Below are positions 32,765 through 41,962 of a DNA stretch of 64,000 bases, piece by piece. This DNA is from Acidimicrobiales bacterium (GTDB lineage Bacteria > Actinomycetota > Acidimicrobiia > Acidimicrobiales > Iamiaceae). Made by a program: the position numbers and the translations under genes. Each line of letters opens with the position of its first letter. The first letter of the stretch is position 1. The stretch spans positions 310,001 through 374,000 of the forward strand of contig DASZTW010000005.1 of the NCBI GenBank assembly GCA_035547835.1. The letters run 5' to 3'. The notes below the pieces were generated by a model. That model did not search any database. It was given only the letters and a program-made list of their open reading frames with translations, and had not been told where the DNA came from.

Positions 32765-35140
32765 ATGCGCAAGGGCGTCCACCGGGCGACCACACGATGG
32801 CGTGCGGTCGCGGCGGTGGTCTTGTTGGGATCGACTCTCGGCGGCATCGCCGCGCCCGCGACCGCGTCGCCCTCTTCACCGTCTGGCCGTCCCGCGTTCG
32901 CGGCGCATGGGAGCGTCGAGCAGGTGTACGCCACGGGGGTTCGGCCATCGGCCCGCGTCGCATTGCTCGACCACCGCGGCGCGACGGTCGCCACCCGGCG
33001 AGCGAACTCGTTGGGCGGCGTGCTGTTCCGCGGCGTGGCACCCGGTGAGGGGTATCGGGTGCGCCCCCAAGGCGGGGCGGCGTCCCCACCCCTCGAAGTG
33101 CTGCCGCCGGACGCCGCGCCACCGAACCTCGACGTCTACGACCAGACGCTGCCCACCCACGGCTACGGCTATCTGACCACCCGGGACGGCACGAAGCTGG
33201 CGATCGACGTGCACCTCCCGACCGATGTGCTCGATGCGCTACCGATCCCCGGCGGCGTGAAGATCCCCCAGCAGCTGAGGGACGCCTTGAACTCGGTGGC
33301 GCTGAACGGGCTACGGCTGCCCGGCGACATCCAGCTCCCGCAACTGCCCGTCGGCGGCCCCTACCCGACCCTGATCGAGTACGGCGGCTATGGCTTCGCC
33401 GACCCAGCCGGTCCCCAGAACGGGATCGCCACGGTCGCCAACCTCATGGGCTTCGCCGTGGTCGACGTGAACATGCGCGGCACCGGCTGCTCGGGCGGCG
33501 CCTTCGACTTCTTCGAACCGCTGCAGGACCTCGACGGTTACGACGTGATCGAGACGGTGGCCCGCCAACCCTGGGTGCTGCACCACAAGGTCGGCATGCT
33601 CGGCATCTCCTACGGCGGCATCAGCCAGCTGTTCACCGCCCAGCTCAACCCGCCGAGCCTGGCCGCCATCTCGCCGCTGTCGGTCATCGACTCGACCCAG
33701 ACGACCTTGTATCCCGGTGGGATCTTGAACACCGGGTTCGCCCTCGCCTGGGCGAAAGAACGGGTGCACGACGCGTTGCCAGCATCGCCCACCGGCGGCC
33801 AGAAGTGGGCCTACGACAAGATCCAGCACGGCGACACGATCTGCAAGGCCAACCAGGCCCTGCATCCCGAAGCCGTCGACCTGCTCGCCAAGATCAAGGC
33901 GAACTCGCATTACGTGGCGTCGGTGGCCGACCCGCTGGCCCCGATCACGTTCGTGCACAAGATCAAAGTGCCGGTCTTCCTCGCCTGCCAGTGGGAAGAC
34001 GAGCAGACGGGCGGTCACTGCCCGGATCTCGCGTCGCACTTCACGGGCACGGACAACAAGTGGTTCACGTTCACGAACGGGTTCCACATCGACTCGCTCG
34101 ACCCGGTGACGTTCAACCGCTGGTACGACTTCCTCGAGCTGTTCGTGGCGAAGCAACCACCGATCTACAACACCGCGCTGATCAAGGCCACGGCGCCGCT
34201 CGTGTACCAGACGGCGATGGGGATCGACGGCCTGAGCCTGCCCGACGACCCCGTCCAGGGTGCGCTGACGTACAAACGGGCCTTGGCGATGTTCAAGCAG
34301 CTGCCCCCGGTCCGTGTCGTGTTCGACAACGGCGCGGGTGGCTCGAAGCCGGGCCTCCCCTACCCCACCTCAGAGCGCTCCTTCGCCACCTTCCCGCCGC
34401 GCTCGACCCGGGCGGAGACCTGGTATCTCAGCAGCGGTGGCGCGCTCACCAACTCTCGGCCGACCCGCGCCGCGGCCGACGGCTTCACGTGGGATGCCGG
34501 GGCTCGCCCGCTCACGGACTACGCCGGCGCCGACCCCTGGCAGGCGCTGCCCGCGTTCACGTGGCGCCAGGCCCCCAAGGGCAGCGCCGTGTCCTACGTG
34601 ACGTCGCCCCTCGCCCAGGACACCACCGTCGTCGGGGCCGGACGCGTCGACGTGTGGGTGCGGTCGTCGTCGCCGAACGTCGACTTGCAGGCCACCATCA
34701 GCGAGGTGCGTCCCGACGGCAAGGAGACGTTCGTACAGAACGGTTGGGTGCGCACGAGTGAGCGCGCGCTCGACGGGTCGAAGAGCACGTTGCTCCAGCC
34801 GGTGCTCAGCTTGCGGGCGTCCGACACGTCCGCGATGCCGAAGGGTCGCTACGTCAAAGTGACGATCCCGCTGTACTACCAGGGCCACCAGTACCGGGCC
34901 GGTTCGCGCATCCGCGTCACGATCACCGCACCGAACGGCGACCAGCCGGTGTGGTCCTTCGCGGTGACCAGCCCCACCGGCACCGCGCACGTGGCGATCG
35001 CCCACTCCCCGTCGATGCCGTCGCAATTGGTCCTGCCGGTGATCCCCGGCGTGGTACCCAAAGCCGGGCTGCCTCCGTGCCCCGGCCTGCGCGGCGAGCC
35101 TTGCCGGCCGTACGTCGCCATCGCCAACCGTCCTGCCTGA
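32765..35140 (+). CDS. Secreted CocE/NonD-type X-Pro dipeptidyl-peptidase-like hydrolase
   Basis: A 791-aa exported serine hydrolase. The signal peptide RWRAVAAVVLLGSTLGGIAAP-type segment ends at about residue 36 (ATASPS). A beta-rich region of about 80 residues follows. The peptidase S15-like alpha/beta-hydrolase domain starts at YGYLTTRDGTKLAIDVHLP, with VDVNMRGTGCSGG and the nucleophile elbow GMLGISYGGISQLF near residue 280. The C-terminal jelly-roll (PF08530-like) contains GRVDVWVRSSSPNVDLQATI and YRAGSRIRVTITAPNGDQP. Such enzymes cleave esters, amides or X-Pro peptides outside the cell. The ATG at 32765 puts the signal peptide at the N-terminus; an ATG at 32732 in the same frame is possible. 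It stands alone. Confidence 0.82.
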   Translation: MRKGVHRATTRWRAVAAVVLLGSTLGGIAAPATASPSSPSGRPAFAAHGSVEQVYATGVRPSARVALLDHRGATVATRRANSLGGVLFRGVAPGEGYRVRPQGGAASPPLEVLPPDAAPPNLDVYDQTLPTHGYGYLTTRDGTKLAIDVHLPTDVLDALPIPGGVKIPQQLRDALNSVALNGLRLPGDIQLPQLPVGGPYPTLIEYGGYGFADPAGPQNGIATVANLMGFAVVDVNMRGTGCSGGAFDFFEPLQDLDGYDVIETVARQPWVLHHKVGMLGISYGGISQLFTAQLNPPSLAAISPLSVIDSTQTTLYPGGILNTGFALAWAKERVHDALPASPTGGQKWAYDKIQHGDTICKANQALHPEAVDLLAKIKANSHYVASVADPLAPITFVHKIKVPVFLACQWEDEQTGGHCPDLASHFTGTDNKWFTFTNGFHIDSLDPVTFNRWYDFLELFVAKQPPIYNTALIKATAPLVYQTAMGIDGLSLPDDPVQGALTYKRALAMFKQLPPVRVVFDNGAGGSKPGLPYPTSERSFATFPPRSTRAETWYLSSGGALTNSRPTRAAADGFTWDAGARPLTDYAGADPWQALPAFTWRQAPKGSAVSYVTSPLAQDTTVVGAGRVDVWVRSSSPNVDLQATISEVRPDGKETFVQNGWVRTSERALDGSKSTLLQPVLSLRASDTSAMPKGRYVKVTIPLYYQGHQYRAGSRIRVTITAPNGDQPVWSFAVTSPTGTAHVAIAHSPSMPSQLVLPVIPGVVPKAGLPPCPGLRGEPCRPYVAIANRPA

Positions 35141-35231
35141 GCCGGCCCGTCCAGCGCTCCACTCCCGTCGGGGAACCCGCCGCGCGCGGACGGCGGGGAA
35201 GTGCGGGAGCGTCCGCACACCGCCGCACACG

Positions 35232-35257
35232 GCCGTGTCACACCGCCGTGTCACACC
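35232..35257. repeat. Two tandem copies of a 13-bp unit
   Basis: GCCGTGTCACACC occurs twice head to tail after the hydrolase gene, and a third, degenerate CCGCACACC unit lies just before. No function is apparent. Confidence 0.5.
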
Positions 35258-35313
35258 GCCGCGGCCCGACCTGGTGCCGCCACATCCCGTCGCGCCATCG
35301 CCTCCGAACGCGA

Positions 35314-35340
35314 GAAACCCCCTGCTGAGCAGGGGGTTTC
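35314..35340 (-). terminator. Rho-independent-type terminator of tRNA-Gly
   Basis: A perfect palindrome with 13-bp arms (GAAACCCCCTGCT / AGCAGGGGGTTTC) and a single central base, directly 3' of tRNA-Gly on the minus strand. The stem closes with GTTTC, giving a short T-run. It could also stop plus-strand transcription from the hydrolase gene. Confidence 0.8.
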
Positions 35341-35342
35341 GA

Positions 35343-35418
35343 TGGAGCGGACGACGGGATTCGAACCCGCGACCCTCACCTTGGCAAGGTGATGCTCTAC
35401 CAACTGAGCCACGTCCGC
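35343..35418 (-). tRNA. tRNA-Gly (anticodon GCC)
   Basis: Complete cloverleaf on the minus strand. The acceptor is GCGGACG/CGTCCGC, the anticodon stem TCACC/GGTGA holds loop TTGCCAA (anticodon GCC), and the T-arm is GCGGG-TTCGAAT-CCCGT. The discriminator T is followed by an encoded CCA. Confidence 0.95.
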
Positions 35419-35466
35419 GTGAGGCGACCACTATAGCGAGGCCCGCCGGAGCGGCCGAACAGCGGA

Positions 35467-36408
35467 TCAGGCCGGGGGACCCGAAGCGACCGACGCGACC
35501 CGCTCCCGGACCCGCTTGGCGATGTCGTGGGCGATCGGCACGTCGAAGATGCGGTCGATCTGCACCCGCGTCGCCGCCCACGTGAACGCCAGCGCGGCAG
35601 TCTGGTGATCCTGCCAGCCCTGGACGACCAAGTCGCTCACGTAGATCGTCTCCACGATGTCGGGCTGCCACTGGCGTCCGTTGATGATGGCGACGCGGCG
35701 GTCGGTGACCATCACGATGCCGGGCACCTCGTTGAACATGCCTTGTGCGACGAGTTCGACGTGCTCACCGGAGTCGAGGCGGGACGCCGCGACGGTGAGC
35801 GATGGGACCGCCGAGTGGTAGCTGGCGGGGCTCAGCCGGAGCACCGCTGCGGACATCCCGGTGGGGTCGTCGATGACGGGGATGGGCCCCGTGACGACCG
35901 GCCCGCTCGGGGTGAACGAGCCCATCGGCGCCGGCCGTTCGACTGGCGCGACGCCGGGCGGGGGCGGCGCGGGCGCGACCGCGCCGGGAGGCGGGCCGAC
36001 GGGGGGCGGGGGCGGCGGCGTGGCGCCCGCACCCGGCGGCGGGGGTGGCGCCGACGGACCCCGGCCCCAGGCCGTCGGTGGGCCGGGCGGCGGCGGGCCA
36101 GGCGGTGCATACGCGGACGGGGGCACGCCGGCCGACGGCGGGACTCCCGTCAAGGGAGGGACCGGCGTGGCTGGCGGGAGCCCAGCGGTCGGCGGGCCTT
36201 CGGCTGCCACCTCCGACCGCGGCAGGTCCTCGCCAGCCCCGCCCCCAGGATCCGGCGACGGCTGGTCCTGGTCGGTCTCGCTCGCAGCCAGGTCGGGCGC
36301 GGGAGGCGGTTCGCGGTCCCAGGGCGGCGTCGGCGTTCCGTCACCAGTCCCCGGGGGCGGGTCGGTCACCGATTGCGGTTCGCTCGGATCCTGGGGTTCA
36401 TCGGTCAT
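35467..36408 (-). CDS. Proline-rich protein with C-terminal PH-like domain
   Basis: A 313-aa protein in two parts. Residues 1 to about 175 are low-complexity and proline-rich, acidic at first (MTDEPQDPSEPQSVTDPPPG) and then with runs of proline. Residues about 200-310 look like a bacterial PH/YokE-like domain: SGEHVELVAQGMFNEVPGIV, then MVTDRRVAIINGRQWQPDIV and ETIYVSDLVVQGWQ, which are the strands and the TDRR turn of that fold. There is no signal peptide or membrane helix, so a cytoplasmic or membrane-peripheral role is likely. The function is unknown. The ATG at 36408 has GAGGTGGAG upstream. It lies just behind tRNA-Gly's 5' side with no obvious operon partner other than the membrane protein 92 nt upstream. 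Confidence 0.65.
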   Translation of the reverse strand: MTDEPQDPSEPQSVTDPPPGTGDGTPTPPWDREPPPAPDLAASETDQDQPSPDPGGGAGEDLPRSEVAAEGPPTAGLPPATPVPPLTGVPPSAGVPPSAYAPPGPPPPGPPTAWGRGPSAPPPPPGAGATPPPPPPVGPPPGAVAPAPPPPGVAPVERPAPMGSFTPSGPVVTGPIPVIDDPTGMSAAVLRLSPASYHSAVPSLTVAASRLDSGEHVELVAQGMFNEVPGIVMVTDRRVAIINGRQWQPDIVETIYVSDLVVQGWQDHQTAALAFTWAATRVQIDRIFDVPIAHDIAKRVRERVASVASGPPA

Positions 36409-36500
36409 ACGTGTGCTCCACCTCGGGGCCCGCTGAGGAGGTTCGACGTCGAGCTCGACATCACCTCACCGTACCGGAGGGTCTTCCACCCCCCGATCGG

Positions 36501-37259
36501 TCAGATGTCTGACGGCTCGTCGTCAGGGTGCGCCGGCAGGGAGATCTCGAGGTTGGCGTAGCGGCTCTCCCGCCGCCCACGACCGCGCCGGCCGCTGCGG
36601 AACGCGCCCGCGTCGGCTGCGTCCTCCGCGGGTGGCGCGGCGCCGCCGGGCACCACCGCGACGCGGGTGTCCGCAGCTTCGGGGGCGGCCCAGCCATCGT
36701 CGTCGTCCACGGACGCCTGCTCGGCGTCCGCAGCGGAGGACCCGGCGCCCGGCAGCGTGAGCGCGGCGCCTTTGGCAGCCGCACCCCTCGGGGGTCGAGT
36801 GCGCGCCCAGTAGCGCCAGGTGAGCACGGCCATCAACAGGGCCACCAGCACGAGGCCCGCCACGATGGCCCACACCTTCCAGTTGGTGGTCCGGTGCTTG
36901 TCGGCGCTGTGGTCCGCCTTGGTGACCGACGCCGCGATCGTGCTCGTGGTCGTGGTCGGGTTCACCGATCCGTTGACGAGGTCGACCGTGGTCGTCACGC
37001 TGACCGAGCTCGGCGTCCCGCCGGAATCGGTGCCGTCGGAGGTGCCGGTCTGCGCGCCCGCGCGGGCCGCGGCCAGACACAGTCCGACCACCACGGCCGT
37101 GACGGCGACAACCGTGAGCAGGCGGCGCGAACGAGCAATGGAGATGCTGGGGTGCAATGCCTCGAGTCCTCTGAAGCGAAGGGCCCAGTGTAGGGCCGGG
37201 ACACCTCGCGGCTGGGTCAAGGCGCGGACCCCAGGTCTTTGGTGGCGCCGCCTTCCCAT
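36501..37259 (-). CDS. Hypothetical membrane protein with signal peptide and one further helix
   Basis: Up to 252 aa, unrecognised. A hydrophobic stretch LLTVVAVTAVVVGLCLAAARA ending at AGAQ looks like a signal peptide. It is followed by a Ser/Thr-rich exported region of about 45 residues, a second helix VWAIVAGLVLVALLMAVLTW, and a cytoplasmic tail rich in alanine, aspartate and arginine. The topology is type I: a short outside part and a long inside tail of about 95 residues. The start is uncertain; the ATG at 37259 gives 45 extra basic residues before the signal, whereas a TTG at 37157 would give a normal signal peptide. It is divergent from efeO. Confidence 0.55.
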   Translation of the reverse strand: MGRRRHQRPGVRALTQPRGVPALHWALRFRGLEALHPSISIARSRRLLTVVAVTAVVVGLCLAAARAGAQTGTSDGTDSGGTPSSVSVTTTVDLVNGSVNPTTTTSTIAASVTKADHSADKHRTTNWKVWAIVAGLVLVALLMAVLTWRYWARTRPPRGAAAKGAALTLPGAGSSAADAEQASVDDDDGWAAPEAADTRVAVVPGGAAPPAEDAADAGAFRSGRRGRGRRESRYANLEISLPAHPDDEPSDI

Positions 37260-37283
37260 CTGGTGTTGTATTTGCCACCTCTA

Positions 37284-37302
37284 GTCTGTTAGGCACTCCT
37301 TA
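37284..37302. promoter_or_regulatory. Possible IdeR/DtxR iron box at efeO
   Basis: Aligned to the IdeR consensus TTAGGTTAGGCTAACCTAA, the 19 bp here agree at 12 positions, including a central GTTAGGC and a right half CCTTA. Placed 38 nt before the efeO ATG. Iron control fits the genes but the match is partial. Confidence 0.4.
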
Positions 37303-37339
37303 TCTCGATGTTCAGGACGAGCAGACAGGACACACTCTC

Positions 37340-38542
37340 ATGAACCTCAGGTTCCGATCCGACCCGCGCGGGTCTCGACCCAAGTTGGCAGCGGCGGGCC
37401 TCCTCGTCGGCGCCGCCGCGATGCTCGGTGCATGTGGCTCGTCGGGGTCTGGTGGATCGGCAGGCCAGAGCGGGGACGGCGCGAAGCCCCTGAAGGTCGT
37501 GCTGACCGACCAGGGTTGCGGCAGTGTCGACCTGCACGCGAACGCCGGTGACATCTCCTTCGAGGTCACCAACAAGGCGAAGACCACCGGCGAGTTCGAG
37601 GTCATCAGCCCCGGCCCACACCTCGTCGCGGAGCGTGAGGGCATCCCCGCCGGCGACACCGTGACCTTGAAGGCAAGGGTCACCAAAGGCGTGCACCAGC
37701 TCGTGTGCACCACGCCGGCCAAGGACCGCGGGAAGCTCACGGTCACCGGTGAAGGTGGCGGCCTCGATCCGAAGGTGACCGCCGCGCTGCAACCCGCGAC
37801 GACGAGCTACAAGGCGTATGCGGTGCAAGAAGTCGACGCATTGCTCGCCGGCACGCAGCAGTTCGTGGCCGCCGTCAAGGCCGGCAACCGCGACCAGGCC
37901 AAGGCTCTGTACGCCACGACAAGGGTCCACTACGAGCGGCTCGAGCCGATCGCCGAGCTGTTCCCCGACCTCGACGCGGCGATCGACGCGCGCGCCGACG
38001 ACTTCGGCCAAAAGGAGCAGGACCCGAAGTGGACGGGCTGGCACCGGCTCGAATACGGGCTGTGGGACAACCAGCCCATGCCGTCGCTGTCGGGCCAGGC
38101 CGACAAGTTGCTGAGCGACACCACGGCGCTCGTCGCCAAGATCAAGACGCTGACCATCGACCCGTCGGTCGTGGCCAAAGGCGCGGCCGGCCTGATCGAG
38201 GAAGCGGCGCAGACCAAGGTGACAGGCGAGGAGGAGCGCTACAGCCACACCGACGTGGCGACGCTGGTGGCGAACGTCGATGGTGCCGAGAAGATCATCG
38301 ACCTGCTGACCCCTGCGCTCGGCGACGTGAAGGACGGTCCGGCGCTGCTGCAGCAGTTGAAGGAGGACTTCGCCTCGTTGACGGCGGTCACCGACCGGAT
38401 GAAGGACGCCGCGGACCCCAGTGGCTACCAGCCGTACGACAAGGTGAGCGACAACGACCGCGCGTCGCTCAAGGCGGGCTTGAGCGACCTGAGCGAGGAG
38501 CTCGCCACCGTGCCCGGACTGCTCGGGCTGGCGGTGAGCTGA
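37340..38542 (+). CDS. efeO: Iron uptake lipoprotein EfeO
   Basis: A 400-aa exported EfeO with both usual parts. The lipobox LGAC lies near residue 32. Residues about 50-135 form the cupredoxin-like domain (LKVVLTDQGCGSVDLHANAG and GVHQLVCTTPAKDRGKL). Residues about 150-400 form the imelysin/M75 domain with the GWHRLEYGLW metal motif near residue 235 and GEEERYSHTDVATL further on. EfeO delivers iron to the EfeU permease with EfeB at the cell surface. The ATG at 37340 follows ACACTCTC, a poor ribosome site. efeB follows after 13 nt, but no efeU permease is present on either side. Confidence 0.9.
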   Translation: MNLRFRSDPRGSRPKLAAAGLLVGAAAMLGACGSSGSGGSAGQSGDGAKPLKVVLTDQGCGSVDLHANAGDISFEVTNKAKTTGEFEVISPGPHLVAEREGIPAGDTVTLKARVTKGVHQLVCTTPAKDRGKLTVTGEGGGLDPKVTAALQPATTSYKAYAVQEVDALLAGTQQFVAAVKAGNRDQAKALYATTRVHYERLEPIAELFPDLDAAIDARADDFGQKEQDPKWTGWHRLEYGLWDNQPMPSLSGQADKLLSDTTALVAKIKTLTIDPSVVAKGAAGLIEEAAQTKVTGEEERYSHTDVATLVANVDGAEKIIDLLTPALGDVKDGPALLQQLKEDFASLTAVTDRMKDAADPSGYQPYDKVSDNDRASLKAGLSDLSEELATVPGLLGLAVS

Positions 38543-38555
38543 CCGGGATGCGGCG

Positions 38556-39833
38556 ATGAGCTCGGAACTCGGTGGTGCACGTGTCGGGCGCCGCGGCGTG
38601 CTCGCCGGGCTGGGTGCCACCGCGGCCGGCGTCGGTCTGGCGGCCTGCGGTACGACCAGCGCGAGCGCACGCCCCGGTCCGGGCTATCCCGACGACCTCA
38701 ACGGCGACGGGTTCGGCACCGACCGCATTCCGCGCTTCGGCCGCCATCAGCCCGGCATCACCACCCCGGCGCCCGGTCACGCCATCGTGGCGGCGTTCGA
38801 CGTGGTCAGCGTCGCCCGGACCGACCTGGTCGCCATGTTCAAGGCGCTCGACCAGGAGATCGACTCCCTCATGCGCGGGGGCAAGGTCGCCGCCAGGAGC
38901 GACCTGTTCCCACCGACCGACAACTTCGTGGTCGGCCCGGCGCGCCCCGCCGACGGCCTTTCCGTCACGGTCAGCGTCGGCGCGTCGCTGTTCGACGACC
39001 GCTTCGGGCTGGCCAGCCGGCGCCCGGCCACGCTGCGCCCCATGCCGAGCTTCCCGAACGACCAGCTCGATCTCGCCCGATCCCACGGCGACGTCGCCGT
39101 GCAGATCTGCGCCCACACCCCCGATGCCTGCCAACACGCGTTCCGGCAACTGATGCGGGCCACTCGTCGCCAAGCTGTGTTGCGCTGGATGCAGGAGGGT
39201 TTCATCCAGCCCAACACGCTCGGCGCAGGCCGGTCGTCGTCGCGCAACCTCCTCGGCTTCAAGGACGGCACCGCCAACCCCGGCACGGGCGACCGGGAAC
39301 TGATGGACGAGCTCGTGTGGGTGGCGGCAGGGGCACGCGGCGAGCCGGCCTGGGCAGCGGGCGGCACGTACCACGCGATACGCCTGATCCAGATGCACGT
39401 GGAGTTCTGGGACCGCACCCCACTGCGCACGCAGAACGAGCTGATCGGTCGCGACAAGGCATCCGGTGCGCCGCTCGACGGAAGCCGAGAGACCGACACT
39501 CCCGACTTCGCGAACGACCCCCAAGGCAACGTGTTCCGGCTCGACGGCCACATCCGGCGCGCCAACCCGCGCACTCCGGCCACCGAGAAGAACCGCATCT
39601 TGCGGCGCGGGTTCAACTACTCGCGCGGGTTCTCCGCCAACGGCCACCTCGACCAGGGACTCGTGTTCCAGGCGTTCCAAGCCGACCTCGACCGCGGCTT
39701 CATGGCCGTGCAGGAACGGCTGAACGGCGAAGGGCTAGAGGAGTACATCACGCCGGTCGGCGGCGGGTTCTTCTTCGCGTTGCCCGGCGTGCGGGACCAT
39801 GGCGACTGGCTCGGTCGCACGCTGCTCACCTGA
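38556..39833 (+). CDS. efeB: Dyp-type heme peroxidase EfeB
   Basis: A 425-aa Tat-exported deferrochelatase/peroxidase. The Tat-like signal is GRRGVLAGLGATAAGVGLAAC, with a twin arginine near residues 12-13 and a possible lipobox cysteine. The Dyp GxxDG motif is LLGFKDGTANP near residue 235, with the distal aspartate. The proximal heme histidine lies in DGHIRRANPRTP near residue 330, and the arginine of GFNYSRGF follows. It takes iron from heme or oxidises Fe(II) for EfeO. It is translated 13 nt after efeO. The lack of EfeU means the pair must work with a permease encoded elsewhere or with another import route. Confidence 0.92.
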   Translation: MSSELGGARVGRRGVLAGLGATAAGVGLAACGTTSASARPGPGYPDDLNGDGFGTDRIPRFGRHQPGITTPAPGHAIVAAFDVVSVARTDLVAMFKALDQEIDSLMRGGKVAARSDLFPPTDNFVVGPARPADGLSVTVSVGASLFDDRFGLASRRPATLRPMPSFPNDQLDLARSHGDVAVQICAHTPDACQHAFRQLMRATRRQAVLRWMQEGFIQPNTLGAGRSSSRNLLGFKDGTANPGTGDRELMDELVWVAAGARGEPAWAAGGTYHAIRLIQMHVEFWDRTPLRTQNELIGRDKASGAPLDGSRETDTPDFANDPQGNVFRLDGHIRRANPRTPATEKNRILRRGFNYSRGFSANGHLDQGLVFQAFQADLDRGFMAVQERLNGEGLEEYITPVGGGFFFALPGVRDHGDWLGRTLLT

Positions 39834-39878
39834 CGGCCGGAACGCCGGGTCGCGTTCGGACCGGGCAGGCGCTCGGGC

Positions 39879-41855
39879 TCATCGACGCTCGGCCGCCAAG
39901 CGCTCGAACACGTCGAGCGCGCCGGGATCCACCAGCGCGCCGCGGCTCGCGGCTTGGTCCGCGGGCATGCCCGCCAAGATCCGCTTGACCGGCACTTCGA
40001 GCTTCTTGCCCGACAACGTGCGCGGCACGGCGGGAACGGCTTCGATCCGGTCGGGCACATGGCGGGGCGAGAGCTGCGTGCGCAGCGCGGCAGCGATGCG
40101 AGCGCGCAGATCGTCGTCGAGCACCGCTTCTGGCGCGAGGCGGATGAACAGCAGCAGCTCGCCTACCCCGTCGCCGGCGTCGTCGAGGTGCACGACGAGG
40201 CTGTCGGCCACTTCCGGCAGTTCCTCGACCGCGGCATAGAAGTCGCTGGTGCCCAACCGGACGCCGCCGCGGTTCAACGTGGAGTCGCTGCGGCCCGAGA
40301 TCACGCAGGTGCCGTCGGCGGCGATCGTGATCCAGTCGCCGTGGCGCCAGACACCGGGGAAGTCCTCGAAGTAGGCCGCTCGATAGCGCGAGCCGTCGGC
40401 GTCGCCCCAAAAGCCGACGGGCATCGAGGGCATCGGTTCGGTGATCACCAGCTCGCCCTGCTCCCCCACGACCGGGTGGCCGTCGGGATCGAACGCCGCC
40501 ACGGCGCAGCCGAGGTATCGGCAGCTGATCTCGCCGGCGCGCACCGGGGTGAGCGGCGAACCGCCGACGAACGCCGTGCACACGTCGGTGCCTCCCGACA
40601 CCGACGACAACAACACGTCGGCTGACACGGCGTCGTACACCCACTCGAAGCCTTCCGGCGGCAGCGGCGCACCGGTGGAGCCGATCGTGCGCAACGCACG
40701 CAAGTCGAACGACTTCCCCGGCCGCAGACCCGCCTTCCGGCACGCCATGAGGAACGGAGCCGAGGTCCCGAAGAACGTGACGCCGAGGTCAGCCGCCATG
40801 CGCCACAACCCGTCGACGCCATGATGGCCAGGGTCACCGTCGAACGACACGATCGACGCGCCGACCATCGGCCCCGATGCCAAGTAGTTCCACATCATCC
40901 AGCCGGTGGTCGAGAACCAAAAGAAACGATCGCCCGGCTGCAGATCGCCGTAGAGGCCGAGCTGCTTGGCGTGCTCGAGCGTGATGCCACCGTGTCCGTG
41001 CACGATCGCCTTCGGTAGCCCGGTGGTACCTGACGAGAACAAGACGTACAGCGGGTGGTCGAACGGCACTTGCTCGAACTCGAGGCGCGCTTCGTCGGCG
41101 CCGCCGAGGAGCACGTCCCAACCGATCGCGCCCGGGACCCGACCCGGATCCTGTTCGAGGTACGGGAGCACCACCGTGTGCCGGACCGACGGGAGCCCGG
41201 CGCGGATCGCGGCCACTTCCTCGACACGATCGACCGCCTTGTCGCCATAGCGGTAGCCGTCGACGACGAACAGCACCGAGGGCTCGATCTGAGCAAACCG
41301 GTCGAGCACGGACCGGGTGCCGAACTCCGGCGCGCACGACGACCAGACGGCGCCGAGGCTGGCGGTGGCGAGCAGGGCGACAAACGACTCGGCGATGTTC
41401 GGCACATAGCCGGCAACCCGATCACCCCTGCCGATGCCGAGGCGGGCCAGGCCCGCACGGCACGCCGCGACCTCGCGGCGGACATCGCCCAGCGTGAGCA
41501 CCACCGGCTCTCGTGACTGCGACAGGGACCACACGATCGGTGCCGTGTCCGCGACGCCCGGCGCCGCCAGGACCTGCTGCGCGTAGTTCAGCTCGGCGCC
41601 CGGGAACCAGGTCACGTCCGGCATGGGTCCGCCCGCCAGCACGTGGGCCGGTGGCGCGGAGAAGGCGATCTCGAACTCATCCGACAGCGATCGCCAGAAC
41701 TCGGCGAGGTGATCGATCGACCAGCGCCACGCCGCTTCATGGTCGAGGAGCTCGACGCCGTGGTCGGACTCGAGCCGGTCGAGGAAGCGACCCAGCCGGG
41801 TGGCCGCGCGCGCGTCGCGTCGCGGGGTCCACAACGGAGCAGGGCGCGCGGTCAT
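39879..41855 (-). CDS. Acetoacetyl-CoA synthetase
   Basis: A 658-aa ANL ligase with the length and layout of acetoacetyl-CoA synthetases. N-terminal PAPLWTPRRDARAATRLGRF and FPGAELNYAQQVL are typical of the ACAS N-domain. The P-loop is YVLFSSGTTGLPKAIVHGHG near residue 264, FWFSTTGWMMWNYL follows, and VSGGTDVCTAFVGG near 390 replaces the usual YGxTE, as in this family. The C-terminal lysine is in RTLSGKKLEVPVKRIL. It converts acetoacetate to acetoacetyl-CoA, linking ketone bodies such as those released by an HMG-CoA lyase to central metabolism. The ATG at 41855 is preferred over an in-frame one at 41876. It diverges from icmF across 107 nt. Confidence 0.88.
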   Translation of the reverse strand: MTARPAPLWTPRRDARAATRLGRFLDRLESDHGVELLDHEAAWRWSIDHLAEFWRSLSDEFEIAFSAPPAHVLAGGPMPDVTWFPGAELNYAQQVLAAPGVADTAPIVWSLSQSREPVVLTLGDVRREVAACRAGLARLGIGRGDRVAGYVPNIAESFVALLATASLGAVWSSCAPEFGTRSVLDRFAQIEPSVLFVVDGYRYGDKAVDRVEEVAAIRAGLPSVRHTVVLPYLEQDPGRVPGAIGWDVLLGGADEARLEFEQVPFDHPLYVLFSSGTTGLPKAIVHGHGGITLEHAKQLGLYGDLQPGDRFFWFSTTGWMMWNYLASGPMVGASIVSFDGDPGHHGVDGLWRMAADLGVTFFGTSAPFLMACRKAGLRPGKSFDLRALRTIGSTGAPLPPEGFEWVYDAVSADVLLSSVSGGTDVCTAFVGGSPLTPVRAGEISCRYLGCAVAAFDPDGHPVVGEQGELVITEPMPSMPVGFWGDADGSRYRAAYFEDFPGVWRHGDWITIAADGTCVISGRSDSTLNRGGVRLGTSDFYAAVEELPEVADSLVVHLDDAGDGVGELLLFIRLAPEAVLDDDLRARIAAALRTQLSPRHVPDRIEAVPAVPRTLSGKKLEVPVKRILAGMPADQAASRGALVDPGALDVFERLAAERR

Positions 41856-41880
41856 GGCTGCATTCTGGCCGACCACCCGC

Positions 41881-41920
41881 GACGGCGACCGCAGCCTCGA
41901 GGGTGGGCAACGTCGCCGTC
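41881..41920. promoter_or_regulatory. Inverted repeat in the icmF/acetoacetyl-CoA synthetase promoter region
   Basis: GACGGCGAC at 41881-41889 and GTCGCCGTC at 41912-41920 are perfect 9-bp inverted copies with 22 nt between. Nearer icmF, CAAC-taac-GTTG lies at about 41948-41959. Either could be a shared control site of the divergent pair; evidence is positional only. Confidence 0.3.
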
Positions 41921-41962
41921 ACGCAGCTCGCAATTACTTTGACGTCCAACTAACGTTGCGGG

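Noticed and set aside
35160-35340. Short tandem CACACCGCC-like units as a possible CRISPR or regulatory array
   Set aside because: Only two exact 13-bp units with no spacers, and the following palindrome is fully explained as the tRNA-Gly terminator.
35990-36120. G/C-rich simple repeats within the proline-rich gene
   Set aside because: They encode proline runs in frame and need no separate element.
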